This document shows, in pieces, positions 43,124 to 52,496 of a DNA stretch of 64,000 bases (the stretch's first letter is position 1; each line of letters starts with the position of its first letter). The position numbers and the translations under genes are program-made. Origin of the DNA: Clostridium beijerinckii (GTDB lineage Bacteria > Bacillota > Clostridia > Clostridiales > Clostridiaceae); assembly GCA_003129525.1 (NCBI GenBank), contig CP029329.1, positions 3,470,001 through 3,534,000 on the forward strand. Reading direction: 5' to 3'. Below the pieces are notes generated by a model that ran no database searches, had not been told where the DNA came from, and saw only the letters and a program-made list of their open reading frames with translations.

Positions 43124-44899
43124 TTATATTGCCCTAGTCTCTTTCTCTAACCAAATTCTCTCTTCTTCATCTAAATAAGGAGTAAGTTTTGTGTATACAT
43201 CTTTATGATACGCGTTTAACCATTGCTTTTCCACATCTGTTAGCATATCTTTATTGATTCCATCTAAGTCAATAGGACAATATGTAATTGCTTCAAATTT
43301 AAAAAAATTTCCAAACTCGGTTTTTTCATCTTCAAGTACAATCATCATATTTTCAGTTCTTATACCGAATTTTCCTTCTTTATATATTCCTGGTTCATTA
43401 GTAATAACCATACCTTTTTCTATTTTTATATTATTACTTGTTCTTAAATTTTGAGGGCCTTCATGAACATTTAAGAAGAATCCTACTCCATGACCTGTTC
43501 CACATTTATAATCCAAGCCATATTGCCAAATAGGTTGTCTTGCTAATACATCTAAATTCCCACCTGTGCATCCCTCTAAGAATTTAGCACTACTTAATCC
43601 AATATTAGCTTTTAGCACTAAGGTATAATCTCTTTTTTCTTCTTCAGTAAGTTTTCCAAGTACTATTGTTCTTGTAGTATCTGTTGTACCATTAAAATAT
43701 TGTCCACCCGAGTCAACTAAGAAAAATCCTTCATTTTTCAGAGTATATTGAGTTTCTTCATTTGCTTTATAATGCATCATGGCAGCATGGTCTTTATAAC
43801 CTGCTATAGTATCAAAGCTAAGACCTGCAAATAGCTCTATTCCCCTTCTAAATCCTTCCAATTTATCTGCTGCTGAAATTTCTGTAATTTCTTCTTTATC
43901 TACAGATGTTTTTAACCATTTTATAAATTTCACCATAGCTACTCCATCTTGTATCTCACAGCATTTTAAATTTTCTAACTCAATTTCATTTTTAATAGCT
44001 TTTAAGTTAGTAGTAATATTAGGAGATTCTATTTTGGTTGTATCAATATTAATGGCATTATATAAGCATATATTTGTTTTATTAGTATCAAATAGAACTA
44101 CATCTTTACTTTTAAGCCCTTGTAAGAACTCTTCTATATCATTATAATCTTTGATTTTAACACCCTCAGCTTCTAGTTCTAATTTAACATCCTTAGTAAC
44201 CTTTGAAGAATCAAGGAATAAATAACATTTATCTTGTGCTACTATTACATTAGCTATTACTACTGGATTATTTGGCACATCATTTCCTCTTATGTTTAAA
44301 AGCCATGCAATATCATCTAGTGAAGTTAATAAATAATGATTTGCGCTCTTATTCTTCATTTCTGCTCTTACTTCACTAATTTTTTGTGTTCTAGACTTTC
44401 CTGCATATTTTACGTCATGTAGAAAAACTGAACCCTTAGGCATCTCTGGTCTGTCTTGCCACAATTCATTAATTAAATCTTTTTTTATTTTTAATTCTAT
44501 TTTCTTTGTTTTAAATTCTTTCTCCATGTCTTTAACCATATCTACTGAAAAAACATTTCCATCAAACCCAACGTTGCTTCCTTCTTTAAGAACATTTCTT
44601 AACCATACAATATAAGATGGTACACCTGGCTCTGCCGCTTTAAATAGTCTAATTCCAGATCCTTCAAGTTGCTTTTCAGCTTGAATATAGTATCTCCCAT
44701 CAGTCCATAACCCAGCATCTTCTAATGTAATAACAGCAGTTCCAGCTGACCCTGTAAAACCTGATATCCAGTGTCTACTTTTCCAGTAATCTGCTACATA
44801 CTCACTTTGATGAGCATCAAAACTAGGAATTATGTAAGCATCCATTTTGTTTTCCTTCATCAATTTTCTTAGAGCTTCAACCTTATCTTTAATTTTCAT
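43124..44899 (-). CDS. Xaa-Pro aminopeptidase (M24 family, long three-domain form)
   Basis: 591 residues. Two creatinase-like N-terminal domains (AYIIPSFDAHQSEYVADYWKSR near 20; GSAGTAVI) precede the pita-bread M24 catalytic domain. Metal ligands are in FFLVDSGGQYFNGTTDTTRT (two Asp, about 403 and 414), CGTGHGVGFFLNVHEGP (His), TNEPGIYKEG (Glu) and IRTENM (Glu). The C-terminal extension of about 60 residues is typical of the long form. It removes N-terminal residues before proline; Mn2+ is the usual metal. Monocistronic; GAAGG precedes the ATG. Confidence 0.92.
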   Translation of the reverse strand: MKIKDKVEALRKLMKENKMDAYIIPSFDAHQSEYVADYWKSRHWISGFTGSAGTAVITLEDAGLWTDGRYYIQAEKQLEGSGIRLFKAAEPGVPSYIVWLRNVLKEGSNVGFDGNVFSVDMVKDMEKEFKTKKIELKIKKDLINELWQDRPEMPKGSVFLHDVKYAGKSRTQKISEVRAEMKNKSANHYLLTSLDDIAWLLNIRGNDVPNNPVVIANVIVAQDKCYLFLDSSKVTKDVKLELEAEGVKIKDYNDIEEFLQGLKSKDVVLFDTNKTNICLYNAINIDTTKIESPNITTNLKAIKNEIELENLKCCEIQDGVAMVKFIKWLKTSVDKEEITEISAADKLEGFRRGIELFAGLSFDTIAGYKDHAAMMHYKANEETQYTLKNEGFFLVDSGGQYFNGTTDTTRTIVLGKLTEEEKRDYTLVLKANIGLSSAKFLEGCTGGNLDVLARQPIWQYGLDYKCGTGHGVGFFLNVHEGPQNLRTSNNIKIEKGMVITNEPGIYKEGKFGIRTENMMIVLEDEKTEFGNFFKFEAITYCPIDLDGINKDMLTDVEKQWLNAYHKDVYTKLTPYLDEEERIWLEKETRAI

Positions 44900-45324
44900 A
44901 TTTTATACCTTCACTTTCTTTAAGAATGTATTTTTTATCTTCACGTTCATACAACTATTATAATAGTAATTGTTCCAGTTTTGGTTCCCATTCCTATCTT
45001 TATAATTTGACTCCTGTTTTTACATCCTTAAATATTATACAACATTTATATATATATCTTACATAATATCATGAACTAATTTCATTAGAATTGAATATTA
45101 CAATAAAAAAACATATCTTTAAACAAATTTTTATCATTATATTTCTGACATCACTGTTTTGTATTAAACTATGTTACATTTTGTATTCGTTCTTTGTTAT
45201 TTAATCCAGAATTTTTTTAAACATAAAAATATAGACTATATAAAGTACTAAAATATATAACACTTTATATAGTCTATTCTAGTTAACATAACGCATATTC
45301 AAATAAATAACAAGTCAGTATGTC
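44900..45324. other. Intergenic stretch with the RNase J terminator
   Basis: The perfect 16-bp stem ATAGACTATATAAAGT (45231-45246) and ACTTTATATAGTCTAT (45262-45277), with ATTTTTATG after it on the minus strand, ends the RNase J transcript. The rest, 44900-45230, holds only AT-rich sequence and presumably the aminopeptidase promoter. Confidence 0.65.
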
Positions 45325-47001
45325 TTATATTTCAGTAATCACTGGTAAAATCATAGGTTTTCTTTTCATTTTTGTATATACAAAACTATCTATTTCTCTT
45401 CTTATAGTATTTCTTATTTCTGACCACTGAGTTACATTATTGTTTAAACATCTCTCCACACTTTTAGTAACTATTCCCCTAATATCTCTAATTAGTTGTT
45501 CAGAATCTCTAACATATACAAATCCTCTTGTAATAATATCTGGTCCAGATATTATTATTTTATTTACTCTATCTATAGCTATAACTACTGTTATAATACC
45601 ATCTTCTGCTAAATTTTTTCTATCTCGTAGCACAACATTTCCTACGTCTCCTACACCGATTCCATCTATAAGAATTCTTCCTGATGGCACCTTACCAATC
45701 ATTTGTGCTTTAGTCCTAGCTAATTCTAATATTTCTCCTGTTTCTAATATAAATATATCTGATTTATCCATGCCCATATTTTCTGCTATTTTAGCATGGC
45801 CTATTAAGTGTTTATACTCACCATGTATAGGCATAAAGAATTTGGGTTTTAATAAAGCATGAATTAATCTAAGTTCTTGTTCACAAGCATGGCCTGAAAC
45901 ATGTATATCTTTTATTGCGTTATATATTACATTAGCACCTTTTTCTGTTAAATCATTTATAACATTAGATACAGCCTTTTGATTTCCAGGTATTGGTGTT
46001 GCCGAAATAATAATCGTATCACCCTTTTCTATTTGGATACTCCTATGAGTTCCTGATGATATTCTTGTAAGTGCTGCCATTGGTTCCCCTTGGCTTCCAG
46101 TTGTTATTATTGTAATTCTCTCATTTGAATATTTCTTAATATCATTTAAATCTATTATCATTTCATCTGGTATAAACAAATATCCAAGTGTTCTAGCAAC
46201 TTCACTTATTTTTTCCATACTTCTTCCACTAAACGCAATCTTTCTGCCATTTTTCACAGAAGCGTTTGCAATTTGTTGAACTCTATGAATATTAGATGCA
46301 AATGTAGCCACTATTACCCTTCCAGTTGCCTTAGTGAAAAGACCTTCTAACGTTTCACCTACAGTCTTTTCTGACATTGTATAACCTTGTTGAAGAGCAT
46401 TAGTACTCTCAGCCATTAAAAGTACTACTCCTTTTTTACCTAACTGTGCATATCTTTGCAAATCAATAACTTCCCCATCAATTGGTGTAAAGTCCACTTT
46501 AAAATCACCAGTATGCACAATTATTCCTACAGGTGTATGTAAAGCAATAGAGCAACTATCTGCTATACTGTGGTTTGTTCTAATAAATTCCATAGTGAAA
46601 CTACCTGCTTCCACTAAGTCCCCTGCTTTAACTATATTTAATGTACAATCACTAAGTATATTATGTTCTGTTAATTTACTTTCAATTAAACCCATAGTTA
46701 ATTTTGTAGCATATATAGGTGCATTAATTTGTTTTAAAACATATGGAAGCGCTCCTATATGATCTTCATGTCCATGAGTTATAAAAAACCCTTTTACCTT
46801 ATCCTTATTTTTCAATAAATATGTTACATCAGGAATTACTAAATCAATTCCATAAAGTTCTTCATCTGGAAATGCTAATCCACAATCTATAATTACTATC
46901 TCATCTTCATATTCAAAGGCAGTTATATTCTTACCTACCTCCCCTAATCCTCCTAGAGGTATTATCTTAACTTTGCTTTTGTTTTTATTCTTACTTGCCA
47001 T
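45325..47001 (-). CDS. rnj: Ribonuclease J
   Basis: 558 residues, a metallo-beta-lactamase/beta-CASP RNase. Zinc motif HGHEDHIGALPYVL (about 76), TNHSIADS, HTGDFKVDFTP, then beta-CASP motifs TTGSQGEPMAALTRIS and VSGHACEQE, and the MPIHGEYKHL segment. The C-terminal domain is typical of RNase J1/J2. It is a 5'-3' exonuclease and endonuclease in mRNA decay and rRNA maturation. AGGAGTTAAA precedes the ATG (46999-47001). It ends at the terminator described for 44900-45324. Confidence 0.95.
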   Translation of the reverse strand: MASKNKNKSKVKIIPLGGLGEVGKNITAFEYEDEIVIIDCGLAFPDEELYGIDLVIPDVTYLLKNKDKVKGFFITHGHEDHIGALPYVLKQINAPIYATKLTMGLIESKLTEHNILSDCTLNIVKAGDLVEAGSFTMEFIRTNHSIADSCSIALHTPVGIIVHTGDFKVDFTPIDGEVIDLQRYAQLGKKGVVLLMAESTNALQQGYTMSEKTVGETLEGLFTKATGRVIVATFASNIHRVQQIANASVKNGRKIAFSGRSMEKISEVARTLGYLFIPDEMIIDLNDIKKYSNERITIITTGSQGEPMAALTRISSGTHRSIQIEKGDTIIISATPIPGNQKAVSNVINDLTEKGANVIYNAIKDIHVSGHACEQELRLIHALLKPKFFMPIHGEYKHLIGHAKIAENMGMDKSDIFILETGEILELARTKAQMIGKVPSGRILIDGIGVGDVGNVVLRDRKNLAEDGIITVVIAIDRVNKIIISGPDIITRGFVYVRDSEQLIRDIRGIVTKSVERCLNNNVTQWSEIRNTIRREIDSFVYTKMKRKPMILPVITEI

Positions 47002-47406
47002 TTTAACTCCTAACTTGTAACTAATCGTATAAAAAATAGAACTTAGTTACTACTAAATTTTTCATTATTTCATAATCTTATTTTTAATGTACCTAAGTTG
47101 TTATATTCCGTTTGCAGCATTATGCTCATGAAAGTTTACACTTTTTTAAAATTTATTTTGTCCAAGCATTATATTAATATAAATCAATTTTGCAAAGATT
47201 AAAAATAAAATTAGTGTATCTACGCTTTAACATCTTTTTATACATCTTTTTATATTATTATAAAAAAACTTGAATAAATACACAGTTATAATACTAAAAA
47301 TCACCTGTATTCATTCATCTTTCTTTACCACATACTATCACTATTATATTATTATAACCTTTTTTTCATAAATTTCATACATAAAGTGAAATTTTTTACT
47401 TGGAAT
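47002..47406. other. Gene-free AT-rich stretch upstream of RNase J
   Basis: No ORF or hairpin stands out. ACATCTTTTTATA is repeated at about 47230 and 47242. It presumably contains the rnj promoter and the decayed 3' end of the CAP-domain fragment. Confidence 0.3.
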
Positions 47407-47769
47407 TTAAAATAATATCTTTTGACTTTGAATTTTTATTAAATTATATGCCATATTTTCTCCATCTATAGTATATTTCCACCCTAATGCTTGTAACCAA
47501 TCTGTATATTTAGTTTCTTGTGGAGTTACATGATCAAAGTAATTATATTGAATCATATGGTCACTCTTATATCTTGCTACTTCTACTAAAGTGTTATCTA
47601 TAGTTAGTGGCTCTAAATCAGCTTCTAATCTTTTTGTATTCGTCAAATCAATTGTGCTTCCTGTATTATTAGTATTTCCTGAATTGGTGATTCCTTGATT
47701 AGTATTAAAATCCCAATCATTTTTCCTTTTATCACTTTTTATACAAACTAATATAAACGTTAGTTTCAT
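47407..47769 (-). pseudogene. Truncated CAP/SCP-domain protein fragment
   Basis: 120 codons. The middle part, NTKRLEADLEPLTIDNTLVEVARYKSDHMIQYNYFDHVTPQETKYTDWLQALGWKYTIDGENMAYN (about 45-110), is the first half of a bacterial CAP (SCP/PR1) domain, in which the His after YF is typical. The second half, with the usual W-S-GH-N motif, is missing; the frame ends in IKIQSQKILF. There is no signal peptide and no ribosome site before the ATG. This looks like the remains of a secreted CAP protein. Confidence 0.75.
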
Positions 47770-47808
47770 TCTAAATCTATCTTATTCCTAATTGTTTTCA
47801 TAATAACA

Positions 47809-47832
47809 AAAGCTCTCTAAATTGAGAGCTTT
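47809..47832 (-). terminator. Terminator of the alcohol dehydrogenase gene
   Basis: AAAGCTCTC-TAAATT-GAGAGCTTT, a 9-bp stem followed by TGTTATTA on the minus strand. Confidence 0.75.
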
Positions 47833-47883
47833 CATTTATATTTAATATTGAAATTATGAGCATTTTAATTATATTAAACCATA

Positions 47884-49050
47884 TTAGAATGTAACCTTAG
47901 TTCCATAATATGTGCATTCAAACAACTTTTCCATTGTAGCGTCATCTATTTCTCTAGGATTTGATCCTGTACATGCATCTAATACTGCATTATGAGCAAT
48001 AAATGTAAGATAAGATTTAAATTCAGCTTCTTCAATTCCATATTCCTTCATTGAATGAGGAATACTTAATTCATCATTCATTCCATCAATAATTTTAATT
48101 AATGAATCAGTTAATTCTGCATCTGTATCTCCCTCTAATTTTAATGATCTAGCTATATCAGCATATCTGTCTTCACATTTTATTCTGTTATATTGAATTA
48201 CATATGGTAAGAATATTGCATTAGCACAACCATGAGGTATGTGGAATACAGCACCTACTTTATGAGCCATTGAGTGAACTATTCCTAGTAATGCATTTGA
48301 GAACGCCATTCCAGCTAGACATTGAGCTTCATGCATTAAATTTCTAGCTTCCTTATCCCCTTCATATGATTTAAATAAATTAGCTTTAACCATCTCTATT
48401 GCTTTAATAGCTAATGGATCTGTAAAGTTAGATCTAAGTGATGCAGTGTAAGCTTCTATAGCATGAGTCAATGCATCCATTCCTGTATGAGCTACTAATT
48501 TAGCTGGCATAGTTTGAGCTAATGCTGGATCAACAATTGCTATATCTGGAGTTATGTTAAAGTCAGCTAAAGGATATTTTATTTTTGCTTTATAATCTGT
48601 TATTACTGAAAAAGCTGTAACTTCTGTAGCAGTACCACTTGTTGATGGAATAGCTACAAATTTAGCCTTTTGTCTAAGTTCTGGTAAGCCGAAAGGAATA
48701 ACTGCTTGTTCAAAAGTAAAATCTGGGTATTCATAGAATATCCACATAGCCTTTGCTGCATCTATTGGTGATCCTCCCCCCATTGCAACTATCCAATCAG
48801 GTTCGAAATTTCTCATAGCTTCAGCGCCCTTCATTACTGTTTCTACTGATGGGTCTGGTTCTACTCCTTCAAATAATTCTACTTCCATTCCTGCTTCTTT
48901 TAAATAATCTTCAACTTGCTTAAGAAAACCAAATTTTTTCATTGATCCACCACCAACTACTACAAATGCTTTCTTACCCTTTAAATTTTTAAGTTCTTCT
49001 AAGGCTCCTTCTCCATGATATAAGTCTCTTGGTAAAGTAAAACGTGCCAT
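47884..49050 (-). CDS. adhA1: Iron-containing alcohol dehydrogenase
   Basis: 388 residues, group III ADH. The nucleotide site is in AMGGGSPIDAAKAMW (about 94-108) and PSTSGTATEVTAFSV. Iron ligands are in DALTHAIEAY (Asp/His region about 195) and in HSMAHKVGAVFHIPHGCANA (two His about 263 and 277). It likely reduces aldehydes (acetaldehyde, butyraldehyde) to alcohols. It is preceded by a -12/-24 sigma-54 promoter and lies downstream of the AdhR-type activator. From memory of published work, this arrangement matches the adhA1/adhR pair of C. beijerinckii; the symbol rests on that. Confidence 0.9.
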   Translation of the reverse strand: MARFTLPRDLYHGEGALEELKNLKGKKAFVVVGGGSMKKFGFLKQVEDYLKEAGMEVELFEGVEPDPSVETVMKGAEAMRNFEPDWIVAMGGGSPIDAAKAMWIFYEYPDFTFEQAVIPFGLPELRQKAKFVAIPSTSGTATEVTAFSVITDYKAKIKYPLADFNITPDIAIVDPALAQTMPAKLVAHTGMDALTHAIEAYTASLRSNFTDPLAIKAIEMVKANLFKSYEGDKEARNLMHEAQCLAGMAFSNALLGIVHSMAHKVGAVFHIPHGCANAIFLPYVIQYNRIKCEDRYADIARSLKLEGDTDAELTDSLIKIIDGMNDELSIPHSMKEYGIEEAEFKSYLTFIAHNAVLDACTGSNPREIDDATMEKLFECTYYGTKVTF

Positions 49051-49118
49051 AACTTAATTCCTCCTAAAATTCATCTGATTATTTATTTAATTATTATTAA
49101 AACTACATAAATATATAA

Positions 49119-49134
49119 AGCAATATTCATGCCA
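49119..49134 (-). promoter_or_regulatory. Sigma-54 (-12/-24) promoter of the alcohol dehydrogenase
   Basis: On the minus strand TGGCATGAATATTGCT, an excellent match to TGGCAC-N5-TTGC, with GG and GC 10 nt apart. Transcription would start near 49107, about 57 nt before the ATG. Confidence 0.88.
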
Positions 49135-49205
49135 AATCGTTATTATTTTATCAATCTCTGTATTTAAGTCATTTCCCATATATAGACTTTTGAATATAAA
49201 ACTTA

Positions 49206-49275
49206 TGTCCTAAAATAATACACTTTTTTTAAATTAAATTTGTATTATTTTAGGACACTGTATAATTTTAGGACA
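49206..49275 (-). promoter_or_regulatory. Activator (AdhR) binding sites upstream of the sigma-54 promoter
   Basis: TGTCCTAAAATAATACA (49206-49222) and its exact complement TGTATTATTTTAGGACA (49241-49257) form a perfect 17-bp inverted repeat. A third half-site, TTTTAGGACA (49266-49275), overlaps the stop codon of the activator gene. They lie about 75-140 nt upstream of the promoter, the right distance for an enhancer-binding protein acting by looping. Confidence 0.85.
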
Positions 49276-51169
49276 TTTCTATTTTATATTTTTTTATTTT
49301 TAAATATAATGTATTTCTGCTTATCCCTAAAGCCTTTGCTACTTTAGTAATATTATGATTATATGAATACATGGCCTCTTTAATTGTTTTGCTTTCCAAT
49401 CCTTCTAAATCAAAATTATCTTTATTAATTTCACAATAGCCTGTCTCTATCATTTTCTTATGGATTACTTCATTCATTTTCTCATCACCATCTTCCCATA
49501 AATCAAATGATAGATTTCCGTCTAAATTAACTATGTTTTCTATATAATTTTCCAACTGCCTTATATTCCCAGGCCAATTATATGATAATAAACTATTGTA
49601 TAAATCTTCTTTAATTTCTGGCATTTGCTTATTTAGCTTAAAAGATTTTATTCTCAAAAAATATTCTATAAGCTTTTCCACATCACCTTTTCTTTCTCTT
49701 AAAGGTGGCAATGTTATTGGAATAACACATAATCTATAATACAAATCTTCTCTAAAAGTTCCTTTTTTAACTTCGTTCTTTAAATTTTTGTTTGTTGCTG
49801 CAATTACCCGAACATCTATATGTATTTCAGTGCTCCCACCCAATCTTATTACTCTACCATCCTGAAGCACTCTTAATAGATTAACTTGCATATCTATAGG
49901 CATTTCTCCTATTTCATCTAAAAATAAAGTCCCACCATTTGCAATTTCAAATTTTCCTGGCTTTCCTCCTTTTTTTCCACCAGTAAAAGTACCATCCTCA
50001 TAACCAAAAAATTCACTTTCTATTATGTTAGCTGGTATTGCTCCACAATTTATCGCCACAAATTTATTTCCTCTTCTCAGACTATAATTATGCATAGCTT
50101 GTGCTAGAATTTCCTTTCCTGTGCCACTTTCCCCTTGAATCAAAACAGTAGAAGGACTATTTGAAATAATTTTACTATTGGTTATTACATTAACAATAGC
50201 AGCACTTTCTCCTATAATATCATTAAAAGTCAAAAAAGCTCCAGTTGTATCTTTTACATCTTTTTCTTCCTTTTCGTTGTTCATGGTTACAACCATTCCA
50301 ATTATCTTTTCTTTGTGTATAATTCCCTTAAAGACCAATTTAGTTTTGTATTTACTTGTATGTTTAAGTTTCACTTCTTTAATAATAGTGCTTTTATCTA
50401 TATCTAATTTTTCCAATATATTCTCTAAATCTGGTAAAATATAATGTATTTTTTCCTTTAATAAAGCTTCTTTATCTCTATTAAATATTTTTGCACCAAA
50501 TTTATTAATATTAGTTATTTTCCCTTCTTTATCTACAATCATTATTCCTTTATCTAAATTTTCTATAACACTTTCCATGTAATTATAAGTTTGAGTTAAG
50601 ATATTATTTATCTTTTTATTATCTAGTTCATTCTCAATTGCTTTCACTCCAAAAACTACGAGTCCCAGTGTATGAGGATGTTTCATATAACTTCTACCAG
50701 TAAAGTTTAAAGTTCCTATAATCTCTCCGTTAGTATTGTGAATAGGTGCAGCTGAACAAGTTAGTCCTTGAAGCCCCTCAATATAATGCTCATTCGCAGT
50801 TATTTGGACACATTCATCTTCCTTAATAGCAGTCCCCATAGCATTAGTCCCTATGTTTTGCTCGTCCATATAAGCTCCAACCTCAAGTTTAATAAAGTCT
50901 AGCTTGCTAGCATTTTCATCTGCTCCCTTAATATATAAAATACAACCATTGTTATCTGTTAATATTATAATAAATTCATTATCCATTACAGCAGAATAAA
51001 TCATATCAATATATGTTTTCGATACTTCTATTAGGTCTTTATTGTTAATAAGTATTTTTTCTAATTCTCCGCCACAAAGAATCTTCTTTGAATAATTTGA
51101 TTTTTTTTCAACACCATAATTTTCACTTCTCTTATGGGAATTTTCAATTAATACTCTTTTGTTATCCAT
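49268..51169 (-). CDS. adhR: Sigma-54-dependent transcriptional activator (AdhR/AcoR-like)
   Basis: 633 residues: N-terminal GAF-type sensor (about 60-190, with YMDEQNIGTNAMGTAI), a PAS domain (about 195-300), AAA+ domain (about 320-545) and a C-terminal Fis-type HTH (NHNITKVAKALGISRNTLYLKIKKY). AAA+ motifs: Walker A GESGTGKE, Walker B GGTLFLDEIGE, arginine region RREDLYYRLCV-like. The sigma-54 contact loop, normally GAFTGA, reads GTFTGG here. GGAGATTTATT precedes the ATG. It should activate the downstream alcohol dehydrogenase from sites at 49206-49275. Confidence 0.92.
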   Translation of the reverse strand: MDNKRVLIENSHKRSENYGVEKKSNYSKKILCGGELEKILINNKDLIEVSKTYIDMIYSAVMDNEFIIILTDNNGCILYIKGADENASKLDFIKLEVGAYMDEQNIGTNAMGTAIKEDECVQITANEHYIEGLQGLTCSAAPIHNTNGEIIGTLNFTGRSYMKHPHTLGLVVFGVKAIENELDNKKINNILTQTYNYMESVIENLDKGIMIVDKEGKITNINKFGAKIFNRDKEALLKEKIHYILPDLENILEKLDIDKSTIIKEVKLKHTSKYKTKLVFKGIIHKEKIIGMVVTMNNEKEEKDVKDTTGAFLTFNDIIGESAAIVNVITNSKIISNSPSTVLIQGESGTGKEILAQAMHNYSLRRGNKFVAINCGAIPANIIESEFFGYEDGTFTGGKKGGKPGKFEIANGGTLFLDEIGEMPIDMQVNLLRVLQDGRVIRLGGSTEIHIDVRVIAATNKNLKNEVKKGTFREDLYYRLCVIPITLPPLRERKGDVEKLIEYFLRIKSFKLNKQMPEIKEDLYNSLLSYNWPGNIRQLENYIENIVNLDGNLSFDLWEDGDEKMNEVIHKKMIETGYCEINKDNFDLEGLESKTIKEAMYSYNHNITKVAKALGISRNTLYLKIKKYKIEMS

Positions 51170-51318
51170 AATAAATCTCCATCTTTCTTTTATTGATAAA
51201 AATATTAACTATCTGCAAACAGAAATAATTTTTATCTTTTAATTAACAAAAAATTCTTGCATATACAAAAATAGCTTCCTTAATAATATTATACTGGTTT
51301 GTACATTGTATTTCTACT

Positions 51319-51468
51319 GATAACCTGATATCAAGAAAATCTTATAATGTTGTTCCTCTAAAGGTTGAATATAGTTTAATAGAGCTCGGAAAAACTTTTA
51401 TTCCAGTTCTTGACTTTATGAAAAAAAGGGGGGAATATTATATAGAGAAGAGTGCAAATGAACAATAA
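51319..51468 (+). pseudogene. HxlR-family regulator, C-terminal fragment
   Basis: A 49-codon open frame reads DNLISRKSYNVVPLKVEYSL, then IELGKTFIPVLDFMKKRGEYY, ending at TAA 51466-51468. This is the C-terminal part of the HxlR winged helix (usual form VPPKVEYSLTELGKSLIPVL). There is no start codon or N-terminal half upstream, so it is a relic. The rest of the 51170-51642 gap holds the KorAB terminator and nothing else recognisable. Confidence 0.8.
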
Positions 51469-51473
51469 CAGTA

Positions 51474-51518
51474 AAAACTATGAATTTTAAGACGCTTAAT
51501 CCTAAAATTCATAGTTTT
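51474..51518 (-). terminator. Terminator hairpin downstream of korAB
   Basis: Perfect 16-bp stem AAAACTATGAATTTTA (51474-51489) with TAAAATTCATAGTTTT (51503-51518). It also lies right behind the HxlR fragment and may have been its terminator. Confidence 0.7.
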
Positions 51519-51642
51519 GTAATTTTAACATAAATAATCACATAGTTGCTTTCCTTGTTTACTTAATAATTTTATTGAAATTTAACTTAGTCTATTTCTT
51601 AATTATATTCTGCAACTTTTTGTTCCTTTAATTTTTCAATTT

Positions 51643-52494
51643 TTATACAAAATCCTTTATGAATTCATTAATTCTATTTAATTTAATTTCACCATCTATG
51701 AGTGGTTTTCCATATTTTAAGAAACTAACTTTATCATGAAAATCAAGTTTCTCTTCTTTATATAAAATGCCCAAAGGAATTTTATCGCCCCATTCCATAG
51801 CTCTTTCAATTGCTTTTAATTTATTCTTAACGTCATAACCTTCTTCAAGCTTGTAAACCCTCTTTTTATACCATTGAAATGTATTAATTTTATTGAAAGA
51901 AACACATGGTTGCAAAATATCAACAAGAGCATAACCTTTGTAATTAATCGCTTCAATCATAATTTCCTTAAGTTGTTCTTTATCTCCACTAAATGCCCTT
52001 GCAACAAAACCAGCACCAAGTGTTATTGCCATAACCATAGGATTCATAGGTATATTATTTGATCCATTTGGCTGAACATCAGTTACATGTCCTATATCAG
52101 TTGTAGGAGATGCCTGTCCCTTTGTTAGTCCATATATTTGATTATCATGAACAAAATGTGTTACATCTACATTACGCCTAATATTATGAATGAAGTGATT
52201 ACCTCCTTCACCATAAGTATCCCCCTCACCACTATTAACTATGACAGTTAGTCTCTTGTTTACAATTTTTGCTGCAGCTGCTGGCGGCAATGCTCTTCCA
52301 TGAAGTCCACAAAAACCATTGGTATTTATATATTGTGCTGTTTTGGCCGCTTGCCCTATTCCCCCAACAATAAGAACTTCATGAGGATTTTTCCCAAGAG
52401 TTATAAGTGATTGCTTAAGCGCATCAAGAATATTGTGATCCCCACAACCTGGACACCAAGCCGTTTCTGATGTGCAAAATATCTCGTCATTCAT
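51643..52494 (-). CDS. korB: 2-oxoacid:ferredoxin oxidoreductase, beta subunit (KorB-like)
   Basis: 283 residues. CPGCGDHNI (about 14-22) is the N-terminal Cys motif. The thiamine diphosphate site reads NSGEGDTYGEGGNHFIHNIRRN (about 87-108), then VHDNQIYGLTKGQASPTT and the tail with QPCVSFNK. With the alpha/gamma subunit it oxidises a 2-oxoacid (2-oxoglutarate or a related acid) to the acyl-CoA and reduces ferredoxin, or runs in reverse. No delta-type ferredoxin subunit gene is adjacent. GGAGGCG precedes the ATG; it begins 2 nt after korA ends. Confidence 0.9.
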   Translation of the reverse strand: MNDEIFCTSETAWCPGCGDHNILDALKQSLITLGKNPHEVLIVGGIGQAAKTAQYINTNGFCGLHGRALPPAAAAKIVNKRLTVIVNSGEGDTYGEGGNHFIHNIRRNVDVTHFVHDNQIYGLTKGQASPTTDIGHVTDVQPNGSNNIPMNPMVMAITLGAGFVARAFSGDKEQLKEIMIEAINYKGYALVDILQPCVSFNKINTFQWYKKRVYKLEEGYDVKNKLKAIERAMEWGDKIPLGILYKEEKLDFHDKVSFLKYGKPLIDGEIKLNRINEFIKDFV

Positions 52495-52496
52495 TA

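Noticed and set aside
43254..43454. 66-codon plus-strand open frame over the aminopeptidase
   Set aside because: Antisense shadow with no ribosome site.
45440..45862. 140-codon plus-strand open frame over the RNase J gene
   Set aside because: Antisense to a clear RNase J coding region; composition is that of a complement strand.
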